DNA of 64,000 bases from Thiobacillus denitrificans DSM 12475 (GCF_000376425.1 NZ_AQWL01000005.1:156166-220165), one strand, 5' to 3'. Shown: positions 1 to 9,632, counted from the stretch's first letter. Program-made: numbers and translations. Notes: generated by a model not told the origin, from the sequence alone.

Positions 1-801
1 CTCGACCGGGCCGTTCTGCTGGCCACTGAACATCAGGCGGCACTCGATATCCTGCATGTCATCACCCCAGCATCAGTGGACGCACTCTGCGCGCTCCTGC
101 CCGATCCCCGGCCCGTCGTCGAAGAAAATCTCATCAATTCCTTTTTTTCGCAGCTTTACGATTTTGTCGATCGGCTGGAGCCGGCGCCGTCCATCACGAT
201 CCGGCCCCGTGTCCAGATCGCCGAAGTCGAGGCCGGCATCATCGAAGCGGCGGAGTCGTACGATGCGGATCTGATTGTTCTCGGAAGCCACGGCGAACAT
301 TTTGCCGATGAACTGTTTGTCGGCACCACGGCGGAAAACGTCCTCGCCAGGGGAAAGCGGCCGGTTTTGATCGTCAAGCAGAAAGCCGACGCGCCCTATG
401 GCAAGATCGGTGTCGCCGTTGATTTGACCGAGCGGTCAGCCGCCACGGTTCGCGAGGCAAGCGCGCTGGCACCCAATGCGACGATCCTTCTGTTGCATGC
501 ATTCCAGGTGCCGGATCACGATCGACTCCGGCAACTCGGTGTGCCTGAGGAACAAATCAGGCGTTTGCGTTCAGACTTTCACGACCACGCCGTCAGGGAA
601 ATCGACAAGCTGGTCGCCGAATGGAAAGACGGCCGCATTTCGCGGGCGGTCGAAATGGATTACCCGCCGGCCATGATACGAAGATGGACGGAGAAGCTCC
701 ATTTCGATCTCATCGTGATGGGAAAGAACGGCGGCCGACTGGGCAGCGTGGCCCGGCACGCCCTGCGCAACAGCGTTTGCGACGTCATCATGATCGGGTG
801 A
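1..801 (+). CDS. tandem universal stress protein (UspA family), 5' truncated
   Basis: The reading frame is open from base 1, so the start lies outside the window; 266 residues are visible. There are two Usp domains. The first ends with the nucleotide-binding signature VLGSHG followed by GTTAENVLARGKRPVLIV. The second begins at KIGVAVDLTERS and ends with VMGKNGGRLGSVARHALRN and DVIMIG. Paired Usp domains are common in stress proteins that bind ATP or AMP; the role here is general stress and cannot be made more specific. The gene converges on nirD, with 48 bases between the stop codons. Confidence 0.9.
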   Translation, partial: LDRAVLLATEHQAALDILHVITPASVDALCALLPDPRPVVEENLINSFFSQLYDFVDRLEPAPSITIRPRVQIAEVEAGIIEAAESYDADLIVLGSHGEHFADELFVGTTAENVLARGKRPVLIVKQKADAPYGKIGVAVDLTERSAATVREASALAPNATILLLHAFQVPDHDRLRQLGVPEEQIRRLRSDFHDHAVREIDKLVAEWKDGRISRAVEMDYPPAMIRRWTEKLHFDLIVMGKNGGRLGSVARHALRNSVCDVIMIG

Positions 802-849
802 GCGACGTTTCATCGCTGCAAGCGGGCGCCGCCAGGCCGGCAGGCGCGG

Positions 850-1182
850 TCAGACAGCGGCGAGGCCGACGGCCGCCCGCTCCAGCCACACCCGGCCGCC
901 CTCGACCCTGACCGGGAACTCGCGCGCGCAGCCTTGATCCGGCGCTACCGCACAGCCGGAATCCAGTTCGACGTTCCAGCCGTGCATCGGGCAGGCCACC
1001 CGCCTGCCGTGCACGATGCCCTGCGACAGCGGCCCGCCCCTGTGCGGGCAGCGGTCTTCGAGCGCGAAGACTTCATCGTCGGCGGTGCGGAACACCGCGA
1101 TGTCGAGGCTGCCATGGCGCACCACGCGCGCGCCGAGTTTGGGGATGTCGTTCACATCCAGGATGTCGGTCCATTGGTTCAT
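850..1182 (-). CDS. nirD: nitrite reductase (NADH) small subunit, Rieske-type
   Basis: This 110-residue protein carries a Rieske-like [2Fe-2S] motif, CPHRGG and then CPMHGW, spanning about residues 45-70. NirD is the small partner of the cytoplasmic siroheme nitrite reductase NirB, which makes ammonium from nitrite with NADH. Both Cys-X-His and Cys-X2-His pairs are present, so the cluster can form; many enterobacterial NirD proteins lack it. The gene starts 9 bases after the nirB stop and is the last gene of the nasA-nirB-nirD operon. Confidence 0.93.
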   Translation of the reverse strand: MNQWTDILDVNDIPKLGARVVRHGSLDIAVFRTADDEVFALEDRCPHRGGPLSQGIVHGRRVACPMHGWNVELDSGCAVAPDQGCAREFPVRVEGGRVWLERAAVGLAAV

Positions 1183-1191
1183 GTCGGCTCC

Positions 1192-3648
1192 TTATGCAGC
1201 GACGGTTTCGAATTCATGCTTCAGCTTGCCTTCCCTGGCGCGCTCGACCCACGGGTCGCGCTCGACCGACAGTGCGAACAGCAGGCGTTCGTACAGCGCG
1301 CGCCGGCCTTCGGCGTCATCGAGGATTTTCTTTTTCACCGTGTCGAGGCCGACGCGCTCGATGTAGTGCACGGTGCGGTCGAGATAGCGCGCCTCCTCGC
1401 GATACAGCTGCAGGAACGCCCCCGTGTATTCGAGCACTTCGTCGGCGGTTTTCACCTTGACCAGGAACTGCGCGACCTCGGTCCTGATGCCGCCGTTGCC
1501 GCCGACATAGATCTCCCAGCCGGAATCGACGCCGATGATGCCGACGTCCTTGATCGCGACCTCGGCGCAGTTGCGCGGGCAACCCGATACCGCGAGCTTG
1601 ACCTTGTGCGGCGCCCACATCTTGAAGAACACCTTCTCGAGGTCGATGCCCATCTGCGTCGAGTCCTGGGTGCCGAAGCGGCACCACTCGGAGCCGACGC
1701 AGGTCTTCACCGTGCGCAGCGCCTTGCCATAGGCGTGCCCCGACGGCATGTCGAGGTCGGCCCACACTTTCGGCAGATCGTCTTTTTTCACCCCCAGCAG
1801 GTCGATGCGCTGGCCGCCGGTGACCTTCACCGAGGGAATGGCGTATTTCTCGGCAACGTCGGCGATGCGGCGCAGCTCGGCCGGCGTGGTCTGCCCGCCC
1901 CACATGCGCGGGATCACCGAATAGCTGCCGTCCTTCTGGATGTTGGCGTGGGCGCGCTCGTTGATGAAGCGCGACTGCGGATCGTCCTCCGCTTCGCCCG
2001 GCCAGGTCGAGATCAGGTAATAGTTGAGCGCCGGGCGGCAGGAGGCGCAGCCATTGGGCGTGCGCCATTCCATGAAGGCCATCACCTGCGGAATCGTCAG
2101 CAGCCTGTTCTGCCGGATCGCCGCCCGCACGGCTTCATGGGTGTAGTCGGTGCAGCCGCATACCGATCGGGCCTTCGGCGCGTCGGAGTAATCGCCGCCC
2201 GCGGTCACCGCGAGAATCTGTTCGACCAGGCCGGTGCACGAGCCGCACGAGGCGGACGCCTTGGTGTGCCTGCGCACATCCTCCAGCGTGAACAGGCCCT
2301 TCTCGCGGATCGCCTTGACGATGTCGCCCTTGCACACGCCGTTGCAGCCGCACACCTCCATGTCGTCGGTCATCGTCGTGGCGCGGTTGTGTCCCTGGTG
2401 GCCGAGGTTGCCGCAGTGGTCCTGGCCGAACATCAGGTGGTCGCGCAATTCGGACACGTCCTTGCCGTCGCGCAGCAGCGAGAAATACCAGGCGCCGTCG
2501 ACGGTGTCGCCGATCATCACGCCGCCGACCAGCTTGTTGTCCTTGATGACGAGCCTCTTGTAGACGCCGCCGATGGGGTCGGAATAGAGGATCGATTCGC
2601 TGCCCTCGCCGCCGCTGAAGTCGCCGGCGGAAAACAGGTCAATGCCGGTGACCTTGAGCTTGGTCGAGGTCACCGACCCCAGGTAGCGACCGATGCCGTA
2701 ATGCGCCAGATGGTTGGCGCACACGCGGGCCTGCTCGAACAGGGGCGCGACCAGTCCATAGGCGACGCCGCGGTGCGCGGCGCATTCGCCGATGGAATAG
2801 ATGCGCGGGTCGAAGGTCTGCATCGTGTCGTTGACGACAATGCCGCGCTTGCAGTGCAGCCCGGTGGATTCGGCGAGTTCGGTGTTGGGGCGGATGCCGA
2901 CCGCCATCACGACGAGGTCGGCAGGGATGATTTCGCCATCGGCGAACTTAACCGCGGCGACGCGCCCGCTGCCACCCTGCATGAGTTCTGCGGTCTGCTT
3001 CTGCAGCAGGAACCGCATGCCTTTTTCTTCGAGGCTCTGCTGCAGCAGGCGCGCAGCGGGTTCGTCGAGTTGGCGCTCCATCAGCCACGGCGCGAGGTGC
3101 ACGACGGTCACGTCCATGCCGCGCTTCATCAGGCCGTTGGCGGCCTCCAGGCCCAGCAGGCCGCCGCCGACGACGACGGCGTGGCGGTACTGGCTGGACG
3201 CGCGGATCATCGCGTCGACGTCGGCGATGTCGCGAAAGCTGATGACACCGGGCAGGTCGGCACCCGGCACCGGCAGGATGAAGGGATTCGAGCCGGTGGC
3301 GAGCAGCAGGCGGTCATAGCCGGCGCGGGTGCCGTCTTCGGCCTCCACCTCGCGTGCGCTGCGGTCGATCTTCACCACCTTTTTGCCCAGGTGCAAGGTG
3401 ATGCCGTGGTCCGCGTACCAGTCGAGCGGATTCAGCACGATATCGTCGACCGTCTGCTCTCCGGCCAGCACCGGCGACAGCAGGATGCGGTTGTAATTGG
3501 GGTGCGGTTCGGCACCGAACACGGTGATGTCGTAGAGATCGGGTGCGAGTTTCAGCAGTTCCTCCAGCGTGCGCACCCCGGCCATGCCGTTGCCGATCAT
3601 CACGAGCTTCATCTTGGGGCCGCGGCCCACGGGCGTACTCATATCCAT
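1192..3648 (-). CDS. nirB: assimilatory nitrite reductase (NADH) large subunit
   Basis: About 818 residues, the usual NirB length. In order: an FAD/NAD-binding oxidoreductase domain (VMIGNGMAGVRTLEELL near the N-terminus), two BFD-like [2Fe-2S] cysteine motifs (CGCNGVC...CGSC, then CGC...CASC), and a sulfite-reductase-like siroheme/[4Fe-4S] half (CVGSEWCRFG, then SGCPRNC). It reduces nitrite to ammonium by six electrons from NADH. An in-frame ATG further upstream exists, but the chosen ATG has GGAG eight bases before it and places the FAD motif normally; an ATG six bases downstream is an alternative. It follows nasA by 223 bases and is followed closely by nirD. Confidence 0.93.
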   Translation of the reverse strand: MDMSTPVGRGPKMKLVMIGNGMAGVRTLEELLKLAPDLYDITVFGAEPHPNYNRILLSPVLAGEQTVDDIVLNPLDWYADHGITLHLGKKVVKIDRSAREVEAEDGTRAGYDRLLLATGSNPFILPVPGADLPGVISFRDIADVDAMIRASSQYRHAVVVGGGLLGLEAANGLMKRGMDVTVVHLAPWLMERQLDEPAARLLQQSLEEKGMRFLLQKQTAELMQGGSGRVAAVKFADGEIIPADLVVMAVGIRPNTELAESTGLHCKRGIVVNDTMQTFDPRIYSIGECAAHRGVAYGLVAPLFEQARVCANHLAHYGIGRYLGSVTSTKLKVTGIDLFSAGDFSGGEGSESILYSDPIGGVYKRLVIKDNKLVGGVMIGDTVDGAWYFSLLRDGKDVSELRDHLMFGQDHCGNLGHQGHNRATTMTDDMEVCGCNGVCKGDIVKAIREKGLFTLEDVRRHTKASASCGSCTGLVEQILAVTAGGDYSDAPKARSVCGCTDYTHEAVRAAIRQNRLLTIPQVMAFMEWRTPNGCASCRPALNYYLISTWPGEAEDDPQSRFINERAHANIQKDGSYSVIPRMWGGQTTPAELRRIADVAEKYAIPSVKVTGGQRIDLLGVKKDDLPKVWADLDMPSGHAYGKALRTVKTCVGSEWCRFGTQDSTQMGIDLEKVFFKMWAPHKVKLAVSGCPRNCAEVAIKDVGIIGVDSGWEIYVGGNGGIRTEVAQFLVKVKTADEVLEYTGAFLQLYREEARYLDRTVHYIERVGLDTVKKKILDDAEGRRALYERLLFALSVERDPWVERAREGKLKHEFETVAA

Positions 3649-3871
3649 CTCACCACTCCAAACGAAAGACCCAATGCGAGGAACGAAGTGCCGGCCGCTA
3701 TTGCCCGGTGCCACGCTTCGCCGCAATGACGGCGTCCTCATTGTCAGGTTCAGCAAGCACCATGCCATCCAGCCCGATCGCCGCAACGCCCTGTTTTCAT
3801 TGCCTTTGATTCCTCCGCCCGGAACGCCACCCTGCGCGTACGCACCACTGCGGTGCCGCGACGCACCAGAC

Positions 3872-6553
3872 CTACGCCGCCGCCCGGCTCCCGGCGATCA
3901 ACCGCTTCAGTTCCGGGATGCAGGAACCGCATTCGCTGCCGCACTTCAAGTTCGATTGCAGCGCGGCCAGACCGGCACCCGATGCAATCGCGGCGACGAT
4001 GGCGGGCTCGGCCACATTCAGGCAATTGCACACGATACGGCCGCGCCCCGCCCCGTCTGCCGGCGGGCGCGTCACCGGCGCCAGCATCCAGCTGCGCAGC
4101 GCGGCCACCCCCACGCCCTCGACCATGGCGTCGCGCAGCCACTCGAAGGCTGCCGTTTCACCGCTAAGCCGCACCGCGGTCACCTTGCCGGCATCGACCC
4201 GCACGCGCTTGGAGATGCCGCGCGGACTGTCCTGGTAATGCATCACCGCGAGCGGATCGTCGAGCCCCAGCGCGGCGTCGAGCGCCGCCAGCAAGGGTTC
4301 GGGCAACGCCTGCGCATGGGCCAGGCGCAGCGTCAGTACATCGCGGTCGCGCCCGGCCAGCCCGGCTGCGGCGTAGTCGCACGCCCGCAGCAAGGGCTGT
4401 ACCGTATCGAGCAGCAGCGTGCCGTCGCCCGTTGCCAGCACGGCCATGCGCCACGGCAGCTCGGCCCGGGTCACCTGTACCGCGGCATGCTTGAGCTCGG
4501 GCTGCTTCGACACCGCGTCGAACAGCGGCAGGGTCAACGCGTTGATCCCGCGCCCCGCCATGAAGCGCGCGCCCCAGTGCATTGGCAGGAAACACTGGCC
4601 GGGACGCACGCTGTCGCTCGCCTCGGCCGCGACGATCACCTCGCCACGGCGGCTTTTCACGCGCACCAGGTCGCCGGCTTTCAGTCGCCGCAATTCGAGA
4701 TCGCGTACGTTCATCGCCAGCGCCGGGGTGTCGGCGTGCGCAAACAGCCGCGCCACGCGGCCGCTGCGGCTCATCGCGTGCCACTGGTCACGCAGGCGGC
4801 CGGTGTTGAGATGCAGCGGGTAACGCGCGTCGATCGCCTCGGCCAGCGGGCGGTAGGGTGCGACATGGAAGCGCGCGCGGCCGCTGGCGGTGGGATAGAT
4901 GCCGTCGACATACAGGCGCGCAGTGCCCGTCGCCGCGCCCTCTGGAAACGGCCATTGCTGCGGGCTGGCATCGAGCCGCGCGTAGCTCAGGCCGGTGATG
5001 TCGAGATCGCGCCCGCGCGTGGTCTCGCGGTGCTCGTTGAATATTTCCTCGGCGCCGGCATAGGGAAACAGGCGCGCACCCGGCTCCGGCAGCAGCCGCC
5101 GGGCGAAGTCGCACACGATATCCCAGTCGGCGCGCGCCTCGCCTGGCGGCGGCACCGCCGCGCGCACGCGCGAAATGCGGCGCTCGGAGTTGGTCATCGT
5201 GCCGTCGGTCTCGCCCCAGCTGGCGGCCGGCAGCAGCACGTCGGCGAAGGCCGCGGTTTCGGTGTCGGCGAAGGCCTCTTGCAGGACCACGCATTCGGCC
5301 GCCAGCAGCGCTTCCTGAACCTTGTTCTGGTCAGGCAGCGATTGCGCGGGGTTGGTGCAGGCGATCCAGATCGCCTTGATTTCGCCGCGCCGCACCGCCT
5401 CGAACATTTCCACCGCGGTCTTGCCTGGCGTCGCCGGCACGGTGTCCACCCCCCACAGCCGCGCCACCTCGGCGCGGTGTTCGGAGTTGGCCAGATCGCG
5501 GTGCGCCGACAGCAGATTCGCCAGTCCGCCGACCTCGCGCCCGCCCATCGCATTGGGCTGGCCGGTAAGCGACAGCGGCGCGGCACCCGGCCTGCCGATC
5601 TGCCCCGTGGCCAGATGCAGGTTGATCAGCGCGGTGTTCTTGTCGACACCGCAGGTGGATTGATTCAGCCCCTGGCAATACAGCGACAGCGTCGGCCCGG
5701 CGGCGAACCAGCGCGCCGCCTGCACGATGTCGGTCGCCGCCACGCCGCAGATCGGCGCCACCTTTTCCGGCGTGTAGTCGCGCACCAGGTCGCGCAGCGC
5801 CTCCCAGCCTTCGGTGTGCGCGGCGATGGCCGCGCGGTCGATCAGTTCCTCCCACAGCATCACATTGAGCATGGCGTGATACAGCGCGACGTCGGTGCCG
5901 GGCAGGAGGGCGAGATGCAGGTCGGCATCCGTCGCCGTGTCGGTGCGGCGCGGATCGACCACGACGAGCTTCAGATCCGGATTGGCGCGGCGCGCAGCCT
6001 CGATGCGGCGGAACAGGACCGGGTGCGCATACGCCGTGTTCGAGCCGGCGATGAAAATCGTCCCGGCGTGATCGATATCGTCGTAGCAGCCCGGCGGCGA
6101 ATCGGCGCCCAACGTGGCCTTGTAGCCAGCCACCGCCGACGACATGCAGAGGCGCGAATTGGTGTCGATGTTGTTGGTGCCGATCAGCCCCCGGGCCAGC
6201 TTGTTGAAGACGTAATAGGCCTCGGTGGTGAGCTGGCCGGACAGGTAGAACGCCACCGCGTCGGGACCGTGTTCGCGCATGACAGCGCCGAATTTCCCGG
6301 CGACATGATCGAGCGCCACATCCCAGCTCACGCGCTGGCGCGGCAAGGCCTTGCCGCTACGCAGCGCGGGATGCAGGGCGCGTCCCGATGCCTGCGCCGA
6401 CAGCGCCAGCGTCGCGCCCTTGGTGCATAACTTGCCGCGGTTGGCCGGGTGCGCCGGATCGCCGCGCACGCCGGCGATCTTCCCGGCGCCGGCCTCGATC
6501 AGCACCCCGCAGCCGGTGCCGCAATAACAGCAGACAGATGAAACATCGGACAT
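3872..6553 (-). CDS. nasA: assimilatory nitrate reductase, molybdopterin catalytic subunit
   Basis: An 893-residue member of the NasA/NarB branch of the molybdopterin oxidoreductases. The N-terminus has the [4Fe-4S] ligands CCYCGTGC and then GKLCTKG; the centre is the bis-MGD domain, with a molydopterin-dinucleotide-binding domain after it. The last about 60 residues form a BFD-like [2Fe-2S] domain (CNCLN...CGSECGSC) that probably accepts electrons directly. There is no signal peptide, so it is cytoplasmic and assimilatory. AAGGAG precedes the ATG. It is the first gene of nasA-nirB-nirD. No nitrate transporter gene adjoins it, and the molybdate uptake genes at 30.4-33.5 kb would supply its cofactor. 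Confidence 0.94.
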   Translation of the reverse strand: MSDVSSVCCYCGTGCGVLIEAGAGKIAGVRGDPAHPANRGKLCTKGATLALSAQASGRALHPALRSGKALPRQRVSWDVALDHVAGKFGAVMREHGPDAVAFYLSGQLTTEAYYVFNKLARGLIGTNNIDTNSRLCMSSAVAGYKATLGADSPPGCYDDIDHAGTIFIAGSNTAYAHPVLFRRIEAARRANPDLKLVVVDPRRTDTATDADLHLALLPGTDVALYHAMLNVMLWEELIDRAAIAAHTEGWEALRDLVRDYTPEKVAPICGVAATDIVQAARWFAAGPTLSLYCQGLNQSTCGVDKNTALINLHLATGQIGRPGAAPLSLTGQPNAMGGREVGGLANLLSAHRDLANSEHRAEVARLWGVDTVPATPGKTAVEMFEAVRRGEIKAIWIACTNPAQSLPDQNKVQEALLAAECVVLQEAFADTETAAFADVLLPAASWGETDGTMTNSERRISRVRAAVPPPGEARADWDIVCDFARRLLPEPGARLFPYAGAEEIFNEHRETTRGRDLDITGLSYARLDASPQQWPFPEGAATGTARLYVDGIYPTASGRARFHVAPYRPLAEAIDARYPLHLNTGRLRDQWHAMSRSGRVARLFAHADTPALAMNVRDLELRRLKAGDLVRVKSRRGEVIVAAEASDSVRPGQCFLPMHWGARFMAGRGINALTLPLFDAVSKQPELKHAAVQVTRAELPWRMAVLATGDGTLLLDTVQPLLRACDYAAAGLAGRDRDVLTLRLAHAQALPEPLLAALDAALGLDDPLAVMHYQDSPRGISKRVRVDAGKVTAVRLSGETAAFEWLRDAMVEGVGVAALRSWMLAPVTRPPADGAGRGRIVCNCLNVAEPAIVAAIASGAGLAALQSNLKCGSECGSCIPELKRLIAGSRAAA

Positions 6554-6576
6554 GATGGCTCCTTTCCTGGTCTGTC

Positions 6577-6592
6577 AGCAGGGTCTGTGCCA
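6577..6592 (-). promoter_or_regulatory. putative sigma-54 promoter of nasA
   Basis: On the minus strand the sequence TGGCACAGACCCTGCT has the GG-N10-GC spacing required for RpoN. The -24 element TGGCAC is exact and the -12 element CTGCT differs from TTGCW by one base. The expected transcription start falls about 12-15 bases before the nasA ATG, leaving room for the AAGGAG ribosome binding site. Sigma-54 plus NtrC control of nitrate assimilation is established in other proteobacteria; its use here is inferred. Confidence 0.5.
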
Positions 6593-6667
6593 GTGCGTAT
6601 CGACGTAATGAATTCAATCGGTTGGCGGGGCGATGAGGCGCGCGAAGCCGGAGATGCGCGCAACCTA

Positions 6668-6706
6668 GGTGCACGGGAGGGATGCGGTGCTGCAATTTGG
6701 TGCAGC
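6668..6706. promoter_or_regulatory. cluster of GGTGCA half-sites upstream of nasA, possible activator binding region
   Basis: GGTGCA occurs at 6668-6673 and 6699-6704, with GGTGCT at 6686-6691, about 80-130 bases upstream of the putative sigma-54 promoter. NtrC sites contain TGCACC/GGTGCA half-sites, but none of these pairs has the canonical 17-base dyad, so this is only a weak candidate for an enhancer. GCTGCA-N6-TGCAGC (6689-6706) is an exact inverted repeat within the cluster. Confidence 0.3.
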
Positions 6707-6963
6707 GCTCAACCCGCGAGGACAGCCGGACCATTGCCAGGAAAACCGGCCGGCAATGAAAGGAAATGTGCGCGCTGAGGCATGGCGGCGCAGCCGGGGC
6801 CGATTAACGTCAATTCATTTAAAATGGGCGCAACGGCGCCAATCCGAACCAACAGCGGATACCCGAAGAAATCTGGACGCCCCTGAATGAACCGCATCTG
6901 CGCAGCCCGGCCTGATTTTTCCGCTCCGGCCGGCCCGGCCCGTCAAACCCCACTGGATCATCC

Positions 6964-8295
6964 ATGGAAATCCTGTTCTTGACCGCTCTGATCATTCTCA
7001 ACGGCATGTTCGCCATGTCGGAAATCGCCCTGGTGACGGCGCGCCGCGCCCGCCTGGCACGGCTGGCCGAGGACGGCGACGCCTCGGCAGCGGTCGCGAT
7101 GAAACTGCACGACGACCCGACGCGTTTTTTGTCGACGGTGCAGATCGGCATCACCTCGATCGGCATTCTCAGCGGGATCGTCGGCGAAGCGGCGCTGGCG
7201 CAGCCGCTGGCGCAGTGGCTGCAGTCGCTCGGGCTGGAAACGGAAACCAGCCACATCGCCGCGACCGCATTGGTGGTCATCGTCATCACCTATGTCTCGA
7301 TCGTCGTCGGCGAACTGGTGCCGAAGCGCATCGGCCAGTTCAACCCCGAGGGCATCGCCCGCCGGGTGGCGCGCCCGATGCATCTGCTGGCGATTCTGGC
7401 GCGCCCCTTCGTGCGCCTGCTGGCGGGGTCGACCGACGCGATCCTGCGCTTGCTGGGCAAGCAGCCGTCCAGTCAGGAAGGCGTGATCGAGGAGGAAATC
7501 CACGCCTTGCTGGAGGAAGGCTCGGAGAGCGGCGTGATCGAGCAGCAGGAACGCGAGATGGTGCGCAACGTGTTCCGCCTCGACGAACGCCACATCCATT
7601 CGCTGATGATCCCGCGCGCCGACATCATCTATCTCGATATCACGCTGCCGCCGGAGGAAAACCTGCGCCGCCTGACCGAATCGGAACACTCGCGCTTTCC
7701 GGTCTGCAGGGGCGGGCTCGACGAGGTGCTCGGCATCGTCGGCGCCAAGCAGCTGCTCAACCAGACGCTACGGGGCGGCCGCCCCGACCTCGCCGCGCAG
7801 CTGATGCCGGTGGTGTACGTGCCGGAAAGCCTGACCGGCATGGATCTGCTGGAACAGTTCCGCGCGTCGGACACCTACATGGTGCTGGTGATCGACGAAT
7901 ACGGCGAGATCAATGGCCTGGTCACCATGCAGGACGTACTGGAAGCGGTGACCGGCGAATTCAAGCCGCGCAATCAGGCCGAGGCGTGGGCGGTGCAGCG
8001 CGAGGACGGCTCCTGGCTGCTCGACGGCTTGATCCCGATCCCCGAACTGAAGGACAGGCTGGAACTGAAAAGCGTGCCGGAGGAAGACCGCGGCCGCTAC
8101 CACACGCTGAGCGGACTGGTGATGTGGCTGTCCGGACGGCTGCCGCAGACCGGCGACATCCTGGTCTGGGAAAACTGGCGGCTGGAAGTGGTCGACCTCG
8201 ACGGCAAGCGCATCGACAAGATCCTCGCCACGCCGATTTCGCCCGCGCAAGACACGTCGCCCGACACGCCCGACACGCCAGCCGAGCCGGCTTGA
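6964..8295 (+). CDS. CorC/HlyC family (CNNM-type, DUF21) transmembrane protein with CBS domains
   Basis: This 443-residue protein has the layout of the UPF0053/CNNM family. An N-terminal DUF21 domain of about 190 residues (FLTALIILNGMFAMSEIAL at the start) carries several membrane segments. A CBS pair (around MIPRADIIYLD and TYMVLVIDEYGEINGLVTMQ) is followed by a C-terminal CorC/HlyC domain. Family members are implicated in magnesium and cobalt export or tolerance; hemolysin is a historical name only. No strong Shine-Dalgarno sequence precedes the ATG. It is divergent from nasA and convergent with the MFS gene, with no evident functional tie to either. Confidence 0.9.
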   Translation: MEILFLTALIILNGMFAMSEIALVTARRARLARLAEDGDASAAVAMKLHDDPTRFLSTVQIGITSIGILSGIVGEAALAQPLAQWLQSLGLETETSHIAATALVVIVITYVSIVVGELVPKRIGQFNPEGIARRVARPMHLLAILARPFVRLLAGSTDAILRLLGKQPSSQEGVIEEEIHALLEEGSESGVIEQQEREMVRNVFRLDERHIHSLMIPRADIIYLDITLPPEENLRRLTESEHSRFPVCRGGLDEVLGIVGAKQLLNQTLRGGRPDLAAQLMPVVYVPESLTGMDLLEQFRASDTYMVLVIDEYGEINGLVTMQDVLEAVTGEFKPRNQAEAWAVQREDGSWLLDGLIPIPELKDRLELKSVPEEDRGRYHTLSGLVMWLSGRLPQTGDILVWENWRLEVVDLDGKRIDKILATPISPAQDTSPDTPDTPAEPA

Positions 8296-8326
8296 CGCCT
8301 GGCGGGCATCCTCGCAACCGCAGCGA

Positions 8327-9526
8327 TCAGACCTTCTCGCCGACCGCTGCCATCGCCGGCCGGCGCAACCGGCGCTCGATGCCGATAACCGCGATCAGCG
8401 CAGCGGCCAGCAGCGGCGCCACCGCGAGATTCAGCGCGATCCAGCCGAAGCGGTCGTAGAGCCATCCCGCCGACAGGGTAGTCAGCGCCACCAGACCGAA
8501 GACGGTGAACTCGTTCACCGCCTGCACTTTCAGTTGTTCGGCCGGCCGGTAAGTCTGGGTCAGCAGCGTGGTGCCGCCGATGAAGGCGAAATTCCAGCCG
8601 ACGCCGAGCAACACCAGCGCCGACAGGAAATGCAGGAAGTCGACGCCGGACAGGGCCAGCACGACGTGGCCCAGCAGCAGGGCAAACCCGACCTGCATGA
8701 TGCGCGGCGCGCCGTAGCGCTGGATCAGCGAGCCGGTGAAGAAGGAAGGCGCGAACATTCCCACCACGTGCCACTGGATCACCGGCGTCACGCTCGTTTC
8801 CGGCAGGCCGCAGCCCAAAATCGCCAACGGCGTCGCCGTCATCACCATGATCATGACCGCATAGCCGATGGCCGTGCCGAAGATCGCAACGCGCAGCGCG
8901 GGCTGGCCCAGGATTTCGCGCAGCGGGCGGACGGCGCTGACATGGGCAACGACGATCCCGGGGAGCCGCAGGCGGGAAAGCAGCACCAGTGCGACGAGGC
9001 TCAGGACGCCCTGCGCCAGATAGGAACCGACGAAGAGGTGCCCGCCGATCCAGTCGCGTCCCCATTGGCCGAGCTGGGGGCCAAGGAAGGCCGCGGCCAC
9101 GCCGCCGGCCACCACCAGGGAAACGGCCTTGCCTGCACGCTGCGGCCCGGCCGCCTCGACGGCGGCGAAGCGGTAGTAATTGGCGAATCCCTGATAGCTG
9201 CCAAGCAGGAAATGGCCGACGACAAAACCGGCAAAGCTGCCCTGCCGGAGCGCGAGCGCGCACAGCAGGCTGCCGCCGACGCCCAGCAGCGCGCCCAGCA
9301 GGAACCCCGGCCTGCGGCCATGCCGGCGCATCAGCATGGCCGCCGGTAGCGAGGCGATGGCGGTGCCGATCACCATGGCCGCCACCGGCAGCGTCGCCCA
9401 CCCCTGGTCGGGCGCAAGCATGCTTCCGAGAATCGCGGCGAGCGTCATGGACAGGACAACCGCGGAAAGCGTCAAGGCCTGGCTCAGCGCCAGGATCAGG
9501 ATGTTGCCGCGGGACGAGGCGGTCAT
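8327..9526 (-). CDS. major facilitator superfamily transporter (second MFS of the persulfide operon)
   Basis: About 399 residues with twelve predicted hydrophobic segments and the MFS loop signature RRHGRRPG between helices 2 and 3. The substrate is not recognisable. An in-frame ATG at 9643 would add 39 hydrophilic residues and overlap the upstream MFS gene by 11 bases; neither start has a good ribosome binding site, and 9526 was chosen because it places helix 1 at the usual position. It is the fourth gene after the ArsR-rhodanese gene, the persulfide dioxygenase and the first MFS gene, so export or import of a sulfur compound is possible but unproven. Confidence 0.8.
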   Translation of the reverse strand: MTASSRGNILILALSQALTLSAVVLSMTLAAILGSMLAPDQGWATLPVAAMVIGTAIASLPAAMLMRRHGRRPGFLLGALLGVGGSLLCALALRQGSFAGFVVGHFLLGSYQGFANYYRFAAVEAAGPQRAGKAVSLVVAGGVAAAFLGPQLGQWGRDWIGGHLFVGSYLAQGVLSLVALVLLSRLRLPGIVVAHVSAVRPLREILGQPALRVAIFGTAIGYAVMIMVMTATPLAILGCGLPETSVTPVIQWHVVGMFAPSFFTGSLIQRYGAPRIMQVGFALLLGHVVLALSGVDFLHFLSALVLLGVGWNFAFIGGTTLLTQTYRPAEQLKVQAVNEFTVFGLVALTTLSAGWLYDRFGWIALNLAVAPLLAAALIAVIGIERRLRRPAMAAVGEKV

Positions 9527-9632
9527 CGGGCTGCGTCCGTCAGGTTCGGCGAAGTCCACGGCGGGTTCCGGTTCGGCTGCATGATCGGCGGAGCTTACGC
9601 CCCTTCCCGCATGCGTTCCAAAAGGGTTCTCT

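Larger units (their letters stand above)
6554..6963. other. 410-base divergent intergenic region between nasA and the CorC-type gene
   Basis: It holds the putative sigma-54 promoter of nasA, a cluster of GGTGCA-like half-sites, and an inverted repeat GCTGCA-N6-TGCAGC at 6689-6706. A short GCGCGC-N12-GCGCGC pair lies near 6638-6661. An AT-rich patch around 6815-6830 may be the promoter of the plus-strand gene, but no clean -35/-10 pair is visible. No convincing coding region was seen. Confidence 0.5.

Noticed and set aside
934-3729. Open frame of 931 codons on the plus strand opposite nirB
   Set aside because: It is the mirror of nirB in a GC-rich genome, with alternating histidine, arginine and aspartate runs and no family similarity. 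The minus strand carries complete NirB and NirD motifs.
3569-6430. Open frame of 953 codons opposite nasA
   Set aside because: Same cause; low complexity, no domain. NasA on the other strand is complete.
6689-6706. A second sigma-54 promoter (TGCAC-N4-TTGCA)
   Set aside because: The spacing is one base short of that required for RpoN, and the GG dinucleotide is missing.
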